Source: Acidobacteriaceae bacterium
GTDB lineage: Bacteria > Acidobacteriota > Terriglobia > Terriglobales > Acidobacteriaceae
Assembly: GCA_025357215.1 (NCBI GenBank)
Contig: JANXPR010000416.1
Location: 1 to 36,011 of the forward strand
Direction: 5' to 3'
DNA length: 36,011 nucleotides
Part shown: piece after piece, positions 25,185-32,180 of the stretch
Position numbering within the stretch: position 1 is the first letter of the stretch
Layout of the letters: each line of letters starts with the position of its first letter
The notes under the pieces: generated by a model
What the model saw: the letters and a program-made list of their open reading frames with translations, nothing else
What the model was told of the DNA's origin: nothing
The model's database searches: none
Position numbers and translations under genes: made by a program

Positions 25185-26081
25185 ATGGGCCGCCTCTTGA
25201 TGGATCGGCGAACGTTTCTCGCAGCCGGCGCGTTGGCGCTTGCAGGGTGCCGTCCTGGACGGCGTGGCATCGCCGTGGCGTCAAAGAATTTCACCGAGCA
25301 ATTGATCCTGGGAGAACTGCTCGCGCAGTATCTGGAAAAACCCACGATTCCGGTTGACCGACGCTTTTATATGGCCGGCACATATATCTGCCATCAGGCG
25401 CTGCTGGCGAACCGTATTGATATGTATGTGGAATACACCGGCACGGCCCTTACCTCAGTGTTGAAAGAAAAACCTTTCTCAGACAGTGCGCAGGTGTTGG
25501 CCAAAGTAAAAAACGAATACCAGCGGCGCTTTGGCCTGGAAGTACTGCCGTCTTTGGGATTCGATAACAGCTTTGCCATGGTCATGCGCGGAGACCTGGC
25601 AAGAACCGGACTACGCAAGCTGTCAGAACTTGCTGCAATCGCTCCGCATCTGCGCATGGGAGTGGGCTACGAATTCCTGGAGCGGCCTGACGGGTTCAAA
25701 GGACTGGCCGCTACGTATGATCTCCACTTCGCCGAGCCGCCGCGCGTGATGGACCTGGGGTTGCTCTACCGCGCGCTGCAAAGCCGTCAAGTGGACGTGG
25801 TGGCCGGATCGAACACTGACGGGCTGATCGCGGCGCTGGGGCTCGTTGTGCTGGAAGACGATCGACATTATTTTCCGCCGTATGAAGCTGTGCCCATCGT
25901 CCATCCGGCATGTTTTGCGAAGTATCCCGGCGTTCGCGACGCCTTGCTGCAACTAGCCGGGAAGATTTCCGCCGAGGACATGCGCCGCATGAACTACGCG
26001 GTGGACGGCGAAAAGAAAGACGCTTCCGCCGTCGTGCGCGAATACCTTGCAAGTAAGAACTGGTTTGAGCCTTGCGGTTAG
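25185..26081 (+). CDS. Osmoprotectant-binding lipoprotein (OpuCC/OsmX-like)
   Basis: The protein has 298 residues from the ATG at 25185; a second ATG at 25200 would give MDRRTFLAAGALALAGC, a compact lipoprotein signal with lipobox LAGC. The domain begins IAVASKNFTEQLILGELLAQ, the hallmark of OpuAC/ProX-like quaternary-amine receptors, with YICHQALLANRIDMYVEYTG and the late VVAGSNTDGLIAALGLVVLEDD and FPPYEAVP blocks. It delivers glycine betaine, choline or a related osmolyte to the permease. It starts four bases after the corrected permease stop. Its TAG stop overlaps the stop of the convergent methyltransferase by four bases, and no terminator lies between. Confidence 0.9.
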   Translation: MGRLLMDRRTFLAAGALALAGCRPGRRGIAVASKNFTEQLILGELLAQYLEKPTIPVDRRFYMAGTYICHQALLANRIDMYVEYTGTALTSVLKEKPFSDSAQVLAKVKNEYQRRFGLEVLPSLGFDNSFAMVMRGDLARTGLRKLSELAAIAPHLRMGVGYEFLERPDGFKGLAATYDLHFAEPPRVMDLGLLYRALQSRQVDVVAGSNTDGLIAALGLVVLEDDRHYFPPYEAVPIVHPACFAKYPGVRDALLQLAGKISAEDMRRMNYAVDGEKKDASAVVREYLASKNWFEPCG

Positions 26082-26788
26082 TCTTTGGTCGCGATCAGCA
26101 ACAAAGCGCCGATACGCTTAAAGTCACGCAACTCTTCCGCGTTCTTGAACCACTTGCCGGAATATGTCTCCGGCGTGGGACTGCGGTCTGGGATGCGATG
26201 TGCCTCAACGCCGCTGAATCCGTGCCTCTTGAGCAAGGCAATATACTCGGCTTCTGACAGCGCCTGGACCGCAACTTTGAGCTCTGCAACCCAGCGCAGC
26301 GAATAGTGATTGTCCTTGTAGAGGTTAATAAGGATGAAAATCTTGCCGCCCGGAGCGATGACGCGGTGCAGTTCGTCCAACGCCTTGCCCTGATCGGCAT
26401 GGTAATAGAACGATTCCACGGACAGCACTTTGGTGAACGCATTGTCAGCGGCGGGAATCTTTTCCGCCGATCCCCAGACGTAGCGGATGTTCTTGAAGGC
26501 TGGCGACGCTTGCTCTGCGCGACGCAACATTTCATCGGCCACATCAAGGCCAACGATTTCGCCTTTCGTCGCCACGCGGGCCATGCGTCGAGAGGCCCAG
26601 CCAGTTCCGCAACCGAGATCCAGGATTCGGTCGGCGGGTTGCAGGTCCATCAGGGCCAGCGTCTGGTCGGTAATGTCGGAATGGTGGTCTTCCATTTCGT
26701 CGCCGCGGCCGGCGGCGGCCCACTGGTTGAATTCCTGTTGCAACTTTTGGTCAGCCTGGGAAGGGAGGGTGTTAGCTTTGGGATCCAT
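26078..26788 (-). CDS. Class I SAM-dependent methyltransferase
   Basis: The protein has 236 residues. A helical N-terminus is followed by motif I LDLGCGTG (residues 56-63), then GEIVGLDVADEML, with the acidic ribose-binding residue in the GLD turn. Next is the post-motif segment ADNAFTKVLSVESFYYHADQ, and DELHRVIAPGGKIFILINLY for motif III. This is the UbiE/type-11 methyltransferase family. The substrate is not evident. Possible roles include small-molecule or lipid methylation, and proximity to the osmolyte importer and demethylation genes is only suggestive. It is convergent and overlaps the lipoprotein gene by four bases at the stops. Confidence 0.88.
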   Translation of the reverse strand: MDPKANTLPSQADQKLQQEFNQWAAAGRGDEMEDHHSDITDQTLALMDLQPADRILDLGCGTGWASRRMARVATKGEIVGLDVADEMLRRAEQASPAFKNIRYVWGSAEKIPAADNAFTKVLSVESFYYHADQGKALDELHRVIAPGGKIFILINLYKDNHYSLRWVAELKVAVQALSEAEYIALLKRHGFSGVEAHRIPDRSPTPETYSGKWFKNAEELRDFKRIGALLLIATKD

Positions 26789-26852
26789 ATTTCTATGTTA
26801 ATTTTGAAGTCGGATTCGCTCAAGTTGCTCTCCGAACCGGGTGACAAACAAC

Positions 26853-27032
26853 ATGACTCAACCTCAATCCACCAAACCTCACTCCACCAAGCCCAATTCG
26901 CCCGATGCCCTCTATTGCCCCAACTGTGCCCGCGAAGTAACGGACCCGCTCACCTGTGGCGACTGCTCCGCCGTAATCTGCCGAGTGTGCGGAACTCCGC
27001 TGGAATCGTCCGCTGATCTGGGTATGGGATAG
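26853..27032 (+). CDS. Small zinc-ribbon protein
   Basis: This 59-residue protein, from the ATG at 26853 (a GTG four codons earlier is possible), has three CxxC pairs: LYCPNCAREV, LTCGDCSAV and ICRVCGTPLE. Such an arrangement suits one or two structural zinc sites. The N-terminus is polar, with Ser/Thr/Pro/Lys repeats (QSTKPHSTKPNSP). It is too small for a domain of known function. A double zinc ribbon could act in protein or nucleic-acid contact. No ribosome site is clear. The next gene starts 75 bases later. Confidence 0.7.
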   Translation: MTQPQSTKPHSTKPNSPDALYCPNCAREVTDPLTCGDCSAVICRVCGTPLESSADLGMG

Positions 27033-27107
27033 CTGCCCGATTCTCCTTCCTTAGCCTTGGACGGGAAAACTCTTGGTGACAATCGAACTTGTGAAGCGTT
27101 CTAATAG

Positions 27108-28304
27108 ATGATGACTGCGAGGTTTCCCGCCATGATCCGACTCCATACTTTCCGCCTCAGCTTATTTTGTTCCCTGCTTGTTGCATTCCTATCCAGCAAT
27201 TGTTTTGCCCAGCAGCCAGCGAGTCGCGTGGTGGATTTGTCCGCTGCGGATGGCACCAAGCTCAAAGCAACTTACTTTGGCGCCAGCAAGCCCGGGCCGG
27301 GTGTGCTGCTGCTGCACCAGTGCAACCGGCAACGCAAAATATGGGACGGGTTGGCCCAGCAACTAGCCGCTGCCGGACTCAATGTTTTGACCCTGGACCT
27401 GCGCGGGTTCGGTGAAAGCGGCGGAACACCTATCGATAAGGCGACTCCGCAAGAAGCGCAGGCGGAAGGCAATCAATGGCCAAGTGATATTGATATTGCG
27501 TTCCAGTATTTGCAATCGCAAAACGGGATAAATCGCGAGGCGATTGGCGTGGGTGGCGCCAGCTGCGGCGTGAACAATGCGGTCCAGACGGCGCGCCGTC
27601 ATCCGAAAGAAGTGAAGTCGTTGGTGTTGCTCTCCGGCAACACGGATTTTGTTGGCCGCCAGTTTTTGCGGCAGGCCGCCAACCTGCCTCTTTTGGCGTC
27701 AGTAGCGGAAGACGATGAGTTTCGGCCATCCATTGATTCCACAAAGTTGCTCTTCGTTATTTCCACCTACCCGAACAAAAGATTTGCATCGTACGAAACT
27801 GGTGGCCACGGCGCGGACATGTTTCCGACACATCCTGAACTGCGCACAATGATTGTGGACTGGTACGTGAACACTCTGATGAAAACTCCGGGCCGCGCTC
27901 CCGCCTCCAAAGAAACATGGACGGCGACGCCGCAGGTAGAGATGTTAAACATCATCGATCAAGCGGGCGGTCCAAGCCAGGCAGCGCAAAAATTGGCGGA
28001 AGCGCGCAAAAGCAATCCGAAAGCGGAATTGTTCAACGAAGCTTTGGTCAATGTAATGGGCTACGAACATATGCAAAGCGGCGATACGAAGGGCGCGGTA
28101 GAAATTCTAAAACTGAATGCGACGGCTTTCCCCAATTCGCCCAACGTGTATGACAGCCTCTCAGACGCTTATTTGGCTGACGGCCAAAAAGAACTTTCGC
28201 GTGAAAACGCAAAGAAAGCCCTTGAAGCACTGGCAAGCGATACGGCGGACCCGGAAGCAAGACGGAATGCTATCCGCGATAGCGCCCAGCAAAAACTGAA
28301 ATGA
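27108..28304 (+). CDS. Exported dienelactone-hydrolase-like alpha/beta hydrolase with helical C-terminus
   Basis: The protein has 398 residues. The signal peptide region (LSLFCSLLVAFLSSNCFAQQ) suggests export; ATG at 27132 is an alternative start. The hydrolase domain (about 45-265) shows GPGVLLLHQCNRQRKIW, LTLDLRGFGESGG and the nucleophile elbow VGGASCGVNNA. In the elbow, Ser152 is the likely nucleophile, with Cys153 beside it. The acid is probably in SVAEDDEF and the His in GGHGADMF. Residues of about 285-398 form a helical region with TPR-like pairs (LVNVMGYEHMQSGDTKGAVE, PNVYDSLSDAYLADGQKEL), suggesting a protein-binding tail. The substrate is unknown. It is convergent with the aminomethyltransferase gene, with an 82-base gap. 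Confidence 0.82.
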   Translation: MMTARFPAMIRLHTFRLSLFCSLLVAFLSSNCFAQQPASRVVDLSAADGTKLKATYFGASKPGPGVLLLHQCNRQRKIWDGLAQQLAAAGLNVLTLDLRGFGESGGTPIDKATPQEAQAEGNQWPSDIDIAFQYLQSQNGINREAIGVGGASCGVNNAVQTARRHPKEVKSLVLLSGNTDFVGRQFLRQAANLPLLASVAEDDEFRPSIDSTKLLFVISTYPNKRFASYETGGHGADMFPTHPELRTMIVDWYVNTLMKTPGRAPASKETWTATPQVEMLNIIDQAGGPSQAAQKLAEARKSNPKAELFNEALVNVMGYEHMQSGDTKGAVEILKLNATAFPNSPNVYDSLSDAYLADGQKELSRENAKKALEALASDTADPEARRNAIRDSAQQKLK

Positions 28305-28386
28305 TTGGGCGATGGCCAGCACTGACTTGGCGATGGCGGCAACCGCGCAGGATGATATTGTTTGGCAGCGCGAATGCCTATTGGGG

Positions 28387-29592
28387 TTATACCGGCGTTT
28401 TGGTCTTGCGCTCCGGATTAAAGAACGGCATCTTCGCCACGGTGGCCGTTACTTTCTGACGCATGGCTTCAATGGTGATTTCCATTTGCAGCTTCGTGCC
28501 GATCTGCGAGTAGGACGTGTCCACGCTGGCCAGGGCAATCATCTTCTTTAAGATGGGCGACCAGGTGGTGGTGGTGGCTTTGCCCACCTGCTTGCCGCCC
28601 GAATACACGGGCACGGCCACGCGTGAAGCTTGCGCCGGCGCCGCCGGCGTGAGTCCGAACTGTTCGTAGCGCGCTTCCACTTCCGTCCAGTCAAGTTCCA
28701 GGCCGACCATTTGGCGCGGCACACCGTTTTTCGCCTGTTTGGCGAGAGCCGGCTTGCCGACGAAGTTTTCTTTATCCAGGTGAACCATCTTGCCGAAACC
28801 GAGTTCGTAAGGCGAATACTTCTGTGACGCGATCAACGCTTTCTTGCTGCTGCTGTAATCAACTTCAATGAGCAAAAGGCCGGCTTCCACGCGGGCGACG
28901 TCAAGCGCAAGCATGCCGGCGGCATGAATGTCGAAACGTTTTCCGGCGTCCATCAGCGCGTCCCAGACTCTTACGGCGCTGTGCTTGTCGCTGAGCGGAA
29001 TCCAGATTTCGTAGCCGAGGTCGCCGGTATAGCCGGTACGGGAGATGTCCACGGGGATGCCGGCAATCTTGCCGCTGGTCATCCGAAAGTATTTCAGGTT
29101 GGCGATGTCCGCTTGCGCCACGCTCTTGAGTAGTGCGCCCGACGTTGGCCCTTGCAGCGCCAGAGCGGCAGTTTGCTCGGAGATGTCTTCAATCTGAACG
29201 TCCATGTTCAGGCCGTTCTGGCGGAACCAGCGCAAACTGGGATCGGCGGCCGTCCAGCGGTATTTGTTTTCGTCCAGACGCGTGATAGTGCCGTCGTCGA
29301 TGACCATGCCCTGCTCGTCACACCAGCAGCAGTAGATTACCTGTCCCGGCTTCACCTTGTTGATGTCGCGGGTGATCACGCGGTTCACGAGCTTGGTCGC
29401 GTCCTTGCCCGAGATCAGGTATTTGTACAGCGGCGAAATATCAATTAACGCGGCGGCGTTGCGGATGGCGTTGTACTCGTGCTCATGATGCACTTCATAC
29501 ACGCTCACCGTGTAGTAGCCGGACCACTCACGATAGTTCAGGCTGTGGCACAAGGCAAACGTCCGTTCATGGAAAGCGGTACCGACTGGCAA
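28387..29592 (-). CDS. GcvT-family (aminomethyltransferase-like) tetrahydrofolate enzyme
   Basis: This 401-residue protein starts at a TTG with GAGG four bases upstream; no ATG gives a better N-terminus. Family evidence: EVHHEHEYNAIRNAAALIDIS, then DEQGMVIDDGTI, where the VIDD motif (97-100) carries the conserved catalytic Asp of GcvT. TGYTGDLGYEIWIP and the late YELGFGKMVHLDKENFVG and GVPRQMVGLELDWTE blocks follow. It moves methyl or methylene groups from a small amine or sulfonium compound to tetrahydrofolate. No gcvH or gcvP is nearby, so a role outside glycine cleavage (demethylation of DMSP, dimethylglycine or betaine) is more likely. It faces away from the flavoprotein/Rieske genes beyond the inserted MazEF pair. 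Confidence 0.9.
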   Translation of the reverse strand: MPVGTAFHERTFALCHSLNYREWSGYYTVSVYEVHHEHEYNAIRNAAALIDISPLYKYLISGKDATKLVNRVITRDINKVKPGQVIYCCWCDEQGMVIDDGTITRLDENKYRWTAADPSLRWFRQNGLNMDVQIEDISEQTAALALQGPTSGALLKSVAQADIANLKYFRMTSGKIAGIPVDISRTGYTGDLGYEIWIPLSDKHSAVRVWDALMDAGKRFDIHAAGMLALDVARVEAGLLLIEVDYSSSKKALIASQKYSPYELGFGKMVHLDKENFVGKPALAKQAKNGVPRQMVGLELDWTEVEARYEQFGLTPAAPAQASRVAVPVYSGGKQVGKATTTTWSPILKKMIALASVDTSYSQIGTKLQMEITIEAMRQKVTATVAKMPFFNPERKTKTPV

Positions 29593-29681
29593 GGCAAGAC
29601 CTCAAGGTAAGTTGCGAACGGATGATTATACGAGAAAAGACTACCGCTGATGACGCTGATGAGACTGATCGGCGAAGAATC

Positions 29682-29712
29682 CACCACTGAGGCACGGAGA
29701 CACGGAGCAGAA
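29682..29712 (+). repeat. Dispersed CACGGAG-type repeat, copy 1
   Basis: CACCACTGAGGCACGGAG and flanking bases form an intergenic repeat built of GGCACGGAG / ACACGGAG units. Related copies lie inverted at 30374-30401 and direct at 33780-33806. It is directly upstream of the mazE-like gene. Confidence 0.75.
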
Positions 29713-29726
29713 GCGGCAGGCAGCTG

Positions 29727-29744
29727 GTATAACCTGTGTTATAC
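29727..29744 (+). promoter_or_regulatory. Palindromic operator upstream of the mazEF pair
   Basis: A perfect inverted repeat, GTATAAC-ctgt-GTTATAC, ends seven bases before the antitoxin ATG. Each half contains a TATAA- or TATAC-like -10 hexamer, so it overlaps the likely promoter. The size and place fit an autoregulatory site of a ribbon-helix-helix antitoxin. The following message would be nearly leaderless. Confidence 0.65.
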
Positions 29745-29751
29745 TCGTGGT

Positions 29752-29988
29752 ATGAAGACTGCGGTTTCCCTTCCCGATGATCTGTTCCGCCTGGCTGAAA
29801 GGGCGGCGCGAAAGCTCAAGATGTCGCGCAGCCAGTTGTATGCCACCGCCATTGCCGAGTTCATTGACCGCCGCCACGCCCGCAAAATCACCGAGCGCCT
29901 CAATGAAATTTATTCTGAGCAGCCCGCCACATTGGCCCCGGCGCTGCATCGGGCACAAACAAAATCTCTCGCAAAGGAACCCTGGTAG
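29752..29988 (+). CDS. Ribbon-helix-helix antitoxin, MazE-like
   Basis: The protein has 78 residues from the ATG at 29752; a longer open frame upstream runs through a repeat and is rejected. The N-terminus KTAVSLPDDLFRLAERAARK, then MSRSQLYATAIAEFIDRR, is the ribbon-helix-helix fold: one beta strand for the DNA groove and two helices. The C-terminal 35 residues are polar and probably wrap the toxin. It ends three bases before the toxin start. This type of antitoxin pairs with MazF/PemK nucleases and represses its own promoter, here probably through the palindrome just upstream. Confidence 0.85.
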   Translation: MKTAVSLPDDLFRLAERAARKLKMSRSQLYATAIAEFIDRRHARKITERLNEIYSEQPATLAPALHRAQTKSLAKEPW

Positions 29989-29991
29989 CAC

Positions 29992-30330
29992 GTGACTCGC
30001 GGAGAGATTTGGTGGGCTGACTTGCCAGAACCACGCGGCTCGGAGCCGGGATTCCGCCGTCCCGTGCTGGTGATTCAGGCTAACGCTTTTAACCGTAGCC
30101 GCATCCAGACGGCGATTGTTGCCGTGATCTCCAGCAATCTACGTTTGGCCGATGCGCCTGGCAACGTCCTGTTGCCTGCTTCCGTCAGCGGATTGCCTCG
30201 CGATTCGGTGGTCAACGTTTCCCAGATTCTTACTCTAGACCGCGAATTTCTCACGGAAGAAGCAGGTAAGCTCCCAGGACGATTGATGGCAGACGTAGAC
30301 GCAGGGTTGAAGCTGGTGCTGGAGTTGTGA
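29992..30330 (+). CDS. MazF/PemK-family mRNA interferase toxin
   Basis: This 112-residue toxin starts at GTG 29992. The opening TRGEIWWADLPEPRGSEPGF then RRPVLVIQ is the canonical MazF/PemK start: RGEIWW..L plus the RPVLVIQ strand. The NRSRIQTAIVAVISSNLR and DSVVNVSQILTLDREFL blocks complete the SH3-like fold, with the conserved SQ(I/L) strand. It cleaves mRNA at specific short sequences and is neutralised by the preceding antitoxin. The site specificity cannot be read from sequence. The pair is flanked by two inverted copies of the CACGGAG-type repeat. Confidence 0.92.
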   Translation: MTRGEIWWADLPEPRGSEPGFRRPVLVIQANAFNRSRIQTAIVAVISSNLRLADAPGNVLLPASVSGLPRDSVVNVSQILTLDREFLTEEAGKLPGRLMADVDAGLKLVLEL

Positions 30331-30373
30331 TGGGCACACTGCTGCCCACGAGTTCCACTTCCGAAAGACAACG

Positions 30374-30401
30374 TTCTCCGTGCCTCCGTGTCTCCGTGGT
30401 G
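30374..30401 (-). repeat. Dispersed CACGGAG-type repeat, copy 2 (inverted)
   Basis: On the minus strand it reads CACCACGGAGACACGGAGG and then CACGGAGAA. It sits 43 bases after the toxin stop, inverted relative to copy 1. Copies 1 and 2 together bracket the toxin-antitoxin pair. Confidence 0.8.
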
Positions 30402-30521
30402 AGCGGGTTCCCACACCGCGACAAATCTCCCACCCCTCACGTAAAATAGCCAGTCAGCTTTTACCGGATCGACCCCCAAGGCAGGATTCCCTGACGCCTC
30501 CTGCGCTCAAGCCCAAACCTT

Positions 30522-32177
30522 ATGCCATCTGCTGCAAACGGCTCGAAAAAATATGACGTTATTGTGATTGGTGGAGGCCACAACGGCCTGGTCAACGCCG
30601 CGTACCTCGCGCGTGCGGGCAAGAAAGTGCTGGTACTGGAACGACGGCACGTGCTTGGCGGCGCCGCCGTGACGGAAGAAATCTTTCCCGGCTTCAAATT
30701 CTCCGTATGCTCTTACGTGGTGTCGCTGCTGCGGCCGGAGATCATTCGCGACCTGGACCTGCCCCGCCACGGCCTCGAGATCCTGCCGCTGGACGGCACG
30801 TTCACACCGATGCCCAACGGCGACTACCTGTGGCGCGTGAACGACCATGGCAAGACGCATCGCGAAATTGCACGCCACTCGAAAGTCGATGCCGAAGCCT
30901 ACGACGAATTTGGCAAAGCCATGCAGGCCATGTGCCGCTTTGTAAAGCCGATCCTGAGCATGGTGCCGCCGGATCCCAGCACGCTGAATCCGCGCGAACT
31001 GATGAAGCTGTTGTTTATCGGCAAGCGCTTCCAGGGCCTGACCAGCGAAGACAAGTACAACCAGGTGCAGTTGATGACCATGAGCGCCATCGACTTCCTG
31101 GACCAGTGGTTTGAAACCGACGTGCTCAAGGCGACGATGTCGGCTTCAGGAATCATCGGCACGTTCCTGGGCGTGCGGTCACCGGGCACGGCGTACGTGC
31201 TACTGCACCATTACATGGGAGAAATTGACGGAGCTTTTCGTTCGTGGGGATTTGCCCGCGGAGGCACCGGGGCCATCTCGAATGCGATTGCCGATGCTGC
31301 GCGCGAAGCCGGTGTGGAGATTCGCACTGAAGCACCGATCGCGAAGATTTTGGTTAAGGGCAACCGCGCCTACGGAGTCGCGCTGCAAAACGGTGACGAG
31401 ATTCACGGCGACGTGATTTCGTCCAGTGTCGATCCTCGGCTCACGTTCATCAAGTTCCTGGAAGAAACCCAGCTGCCGGGCGAGTTCGTGGAAGAAATCA
31501 AGCGCTACAAGTTTCGCGGGTCGTCGGGGAAAGTAAATATCGCGCTCGATGCCCTGCCGGAATTCAAGTGCCTGCCGGGCGACGGCGCGCATCTGCGCGG
31601 GGCCATGTCCATTTCACCCAGCGTGGAATACATGGAACGCGCGTACGATGACGCCAAGTACGGCAACTATTCGCGGCGTCCTTATATAGACATGGTGATT
31701 CCGTCTCTCACCGACCCGTCCGTTGCGCCGCCGGGCAAGCATGTGATGTCGTGCTTTGTACAGTACGCGCCGTACAAGCTGCGTCCGGGGTTGAACTGGG
31801 ACGAACAAAAGGAAGCGTTTGGCAACAACGTGATCGACACCATTGCCGAATACGCGCCGAATATCAAAAACATCATCCTGAACAAGCAGGTGCTCACGCC
31901 GTTGGACCTGGAACGCGACTTCGGGCTGAGCGAAGGCAACATCTTCCAGGGCGAGCTCTCGCTGGAGCAGTTGTTCTTCCTGCGTCCCGTGCCGGGTTAT
32001 GCGCAGTTCCGCACGCCCATCAAGAACCTCTATATGTGTGGATCGGCCACGCATCCCGGTGGCGGAATCATGGGCGCGCCGGGACGGCTGGCCGCGCTGG
32101 AAATTCTGAAAGACATTGGCGGCAAGGATAGTGGAGCGAAGTCCTCTCCGGAAAAAGCCGCCAAGGGAGCCAGCTAA
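30522..32177 (+). CDS. FAD-dependent oxidoreductase, PYROXD2/phytoene-desaturase-like (first copy)
   Basis: The protein has 551 residues. A Rossmann dinucleotide-binding site opens it: DVIVIGGGHNGLVNAAYLAR, with Glu40 in LVLERR, then LGGAAVTEE. Further family blocks are YVVSLLRPEIIRDLDLPRHG, GGTGAISNAIADAAREAGVE, HVMSCFVQYAPYKL, and the C-terminal FAD-closing segment NLYMCGSATHPGGGIMGAPG. The closest family is the phytoene-dehydrogenase-related/PYROXD2 group, which is not itself carotenogenic. No carotenoid synthase gene is nearby. The next gene, three bases downstream, is a paralogue, so the two may form a heterodimer. It may act with the Rieske and GcvT-type genes; the substrate is unknown. 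Confidence 0.88.
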   Translation: MPSAANGSKKYDVIVIGGGHNGLVNAAYLARAGKKVLVLERRHVLGGAAVTEEIFPGFKFSVCSYVVSLLRPEIIRDLDLPRHGLEILPLDGTFTPMPNGDYLWRVNDHGKTHREIARHSKVDAEAYDEFGKAMQAMCRFVKPILSMVPPDPSTLNPRELMKLLFIGKRFQGLTSEDKYNQVQLMTMSAIDFLDQWFETDVLKATMSASGIIGTFLGVRSPGTAYVLLHHYMGEIDGAFRSWGFARGGTGAISNAIADAAREAGVEIRTEAPIAKILVKGNRAYGVALQNGDEIHGDVISSSVDPRLTFIKFLEETQLPGEFVEEIKRYKFRGSSGKVNIALDALPEFKCLPGDGAHLRGAMSISPSVEYMERAYDDAKYGNYSRRPYIDMVIPSLTDPSVAPPGKHVMSCFVQYAPYKLRPGLNWDEQKEAFGNNVIDTIAEYAPNIKNIILNKQVLTPLDLERDFGLSEGNIFQGELSLEQLFFLRPVPGYAQFRTPIKNLYMCGSATHPGGGIMGAPGRLAALEILKDIGGKDSGAKSSPEKAAKGAS

Positions 32178-32180
32178 TCC

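Noticed and set aside
29593-29640. Glycine riboswitch before the GcvT-family gene
   Set aside because: The upstream region is short and lacks the tandem aptamer pattern.
29650-29751. Upstream extension of the antitoxin frame
   Set aside because: Runs through the dispersed repeat and the operator palindrome; the ribbon-helix-helix domain starts at the ATG at 29752.
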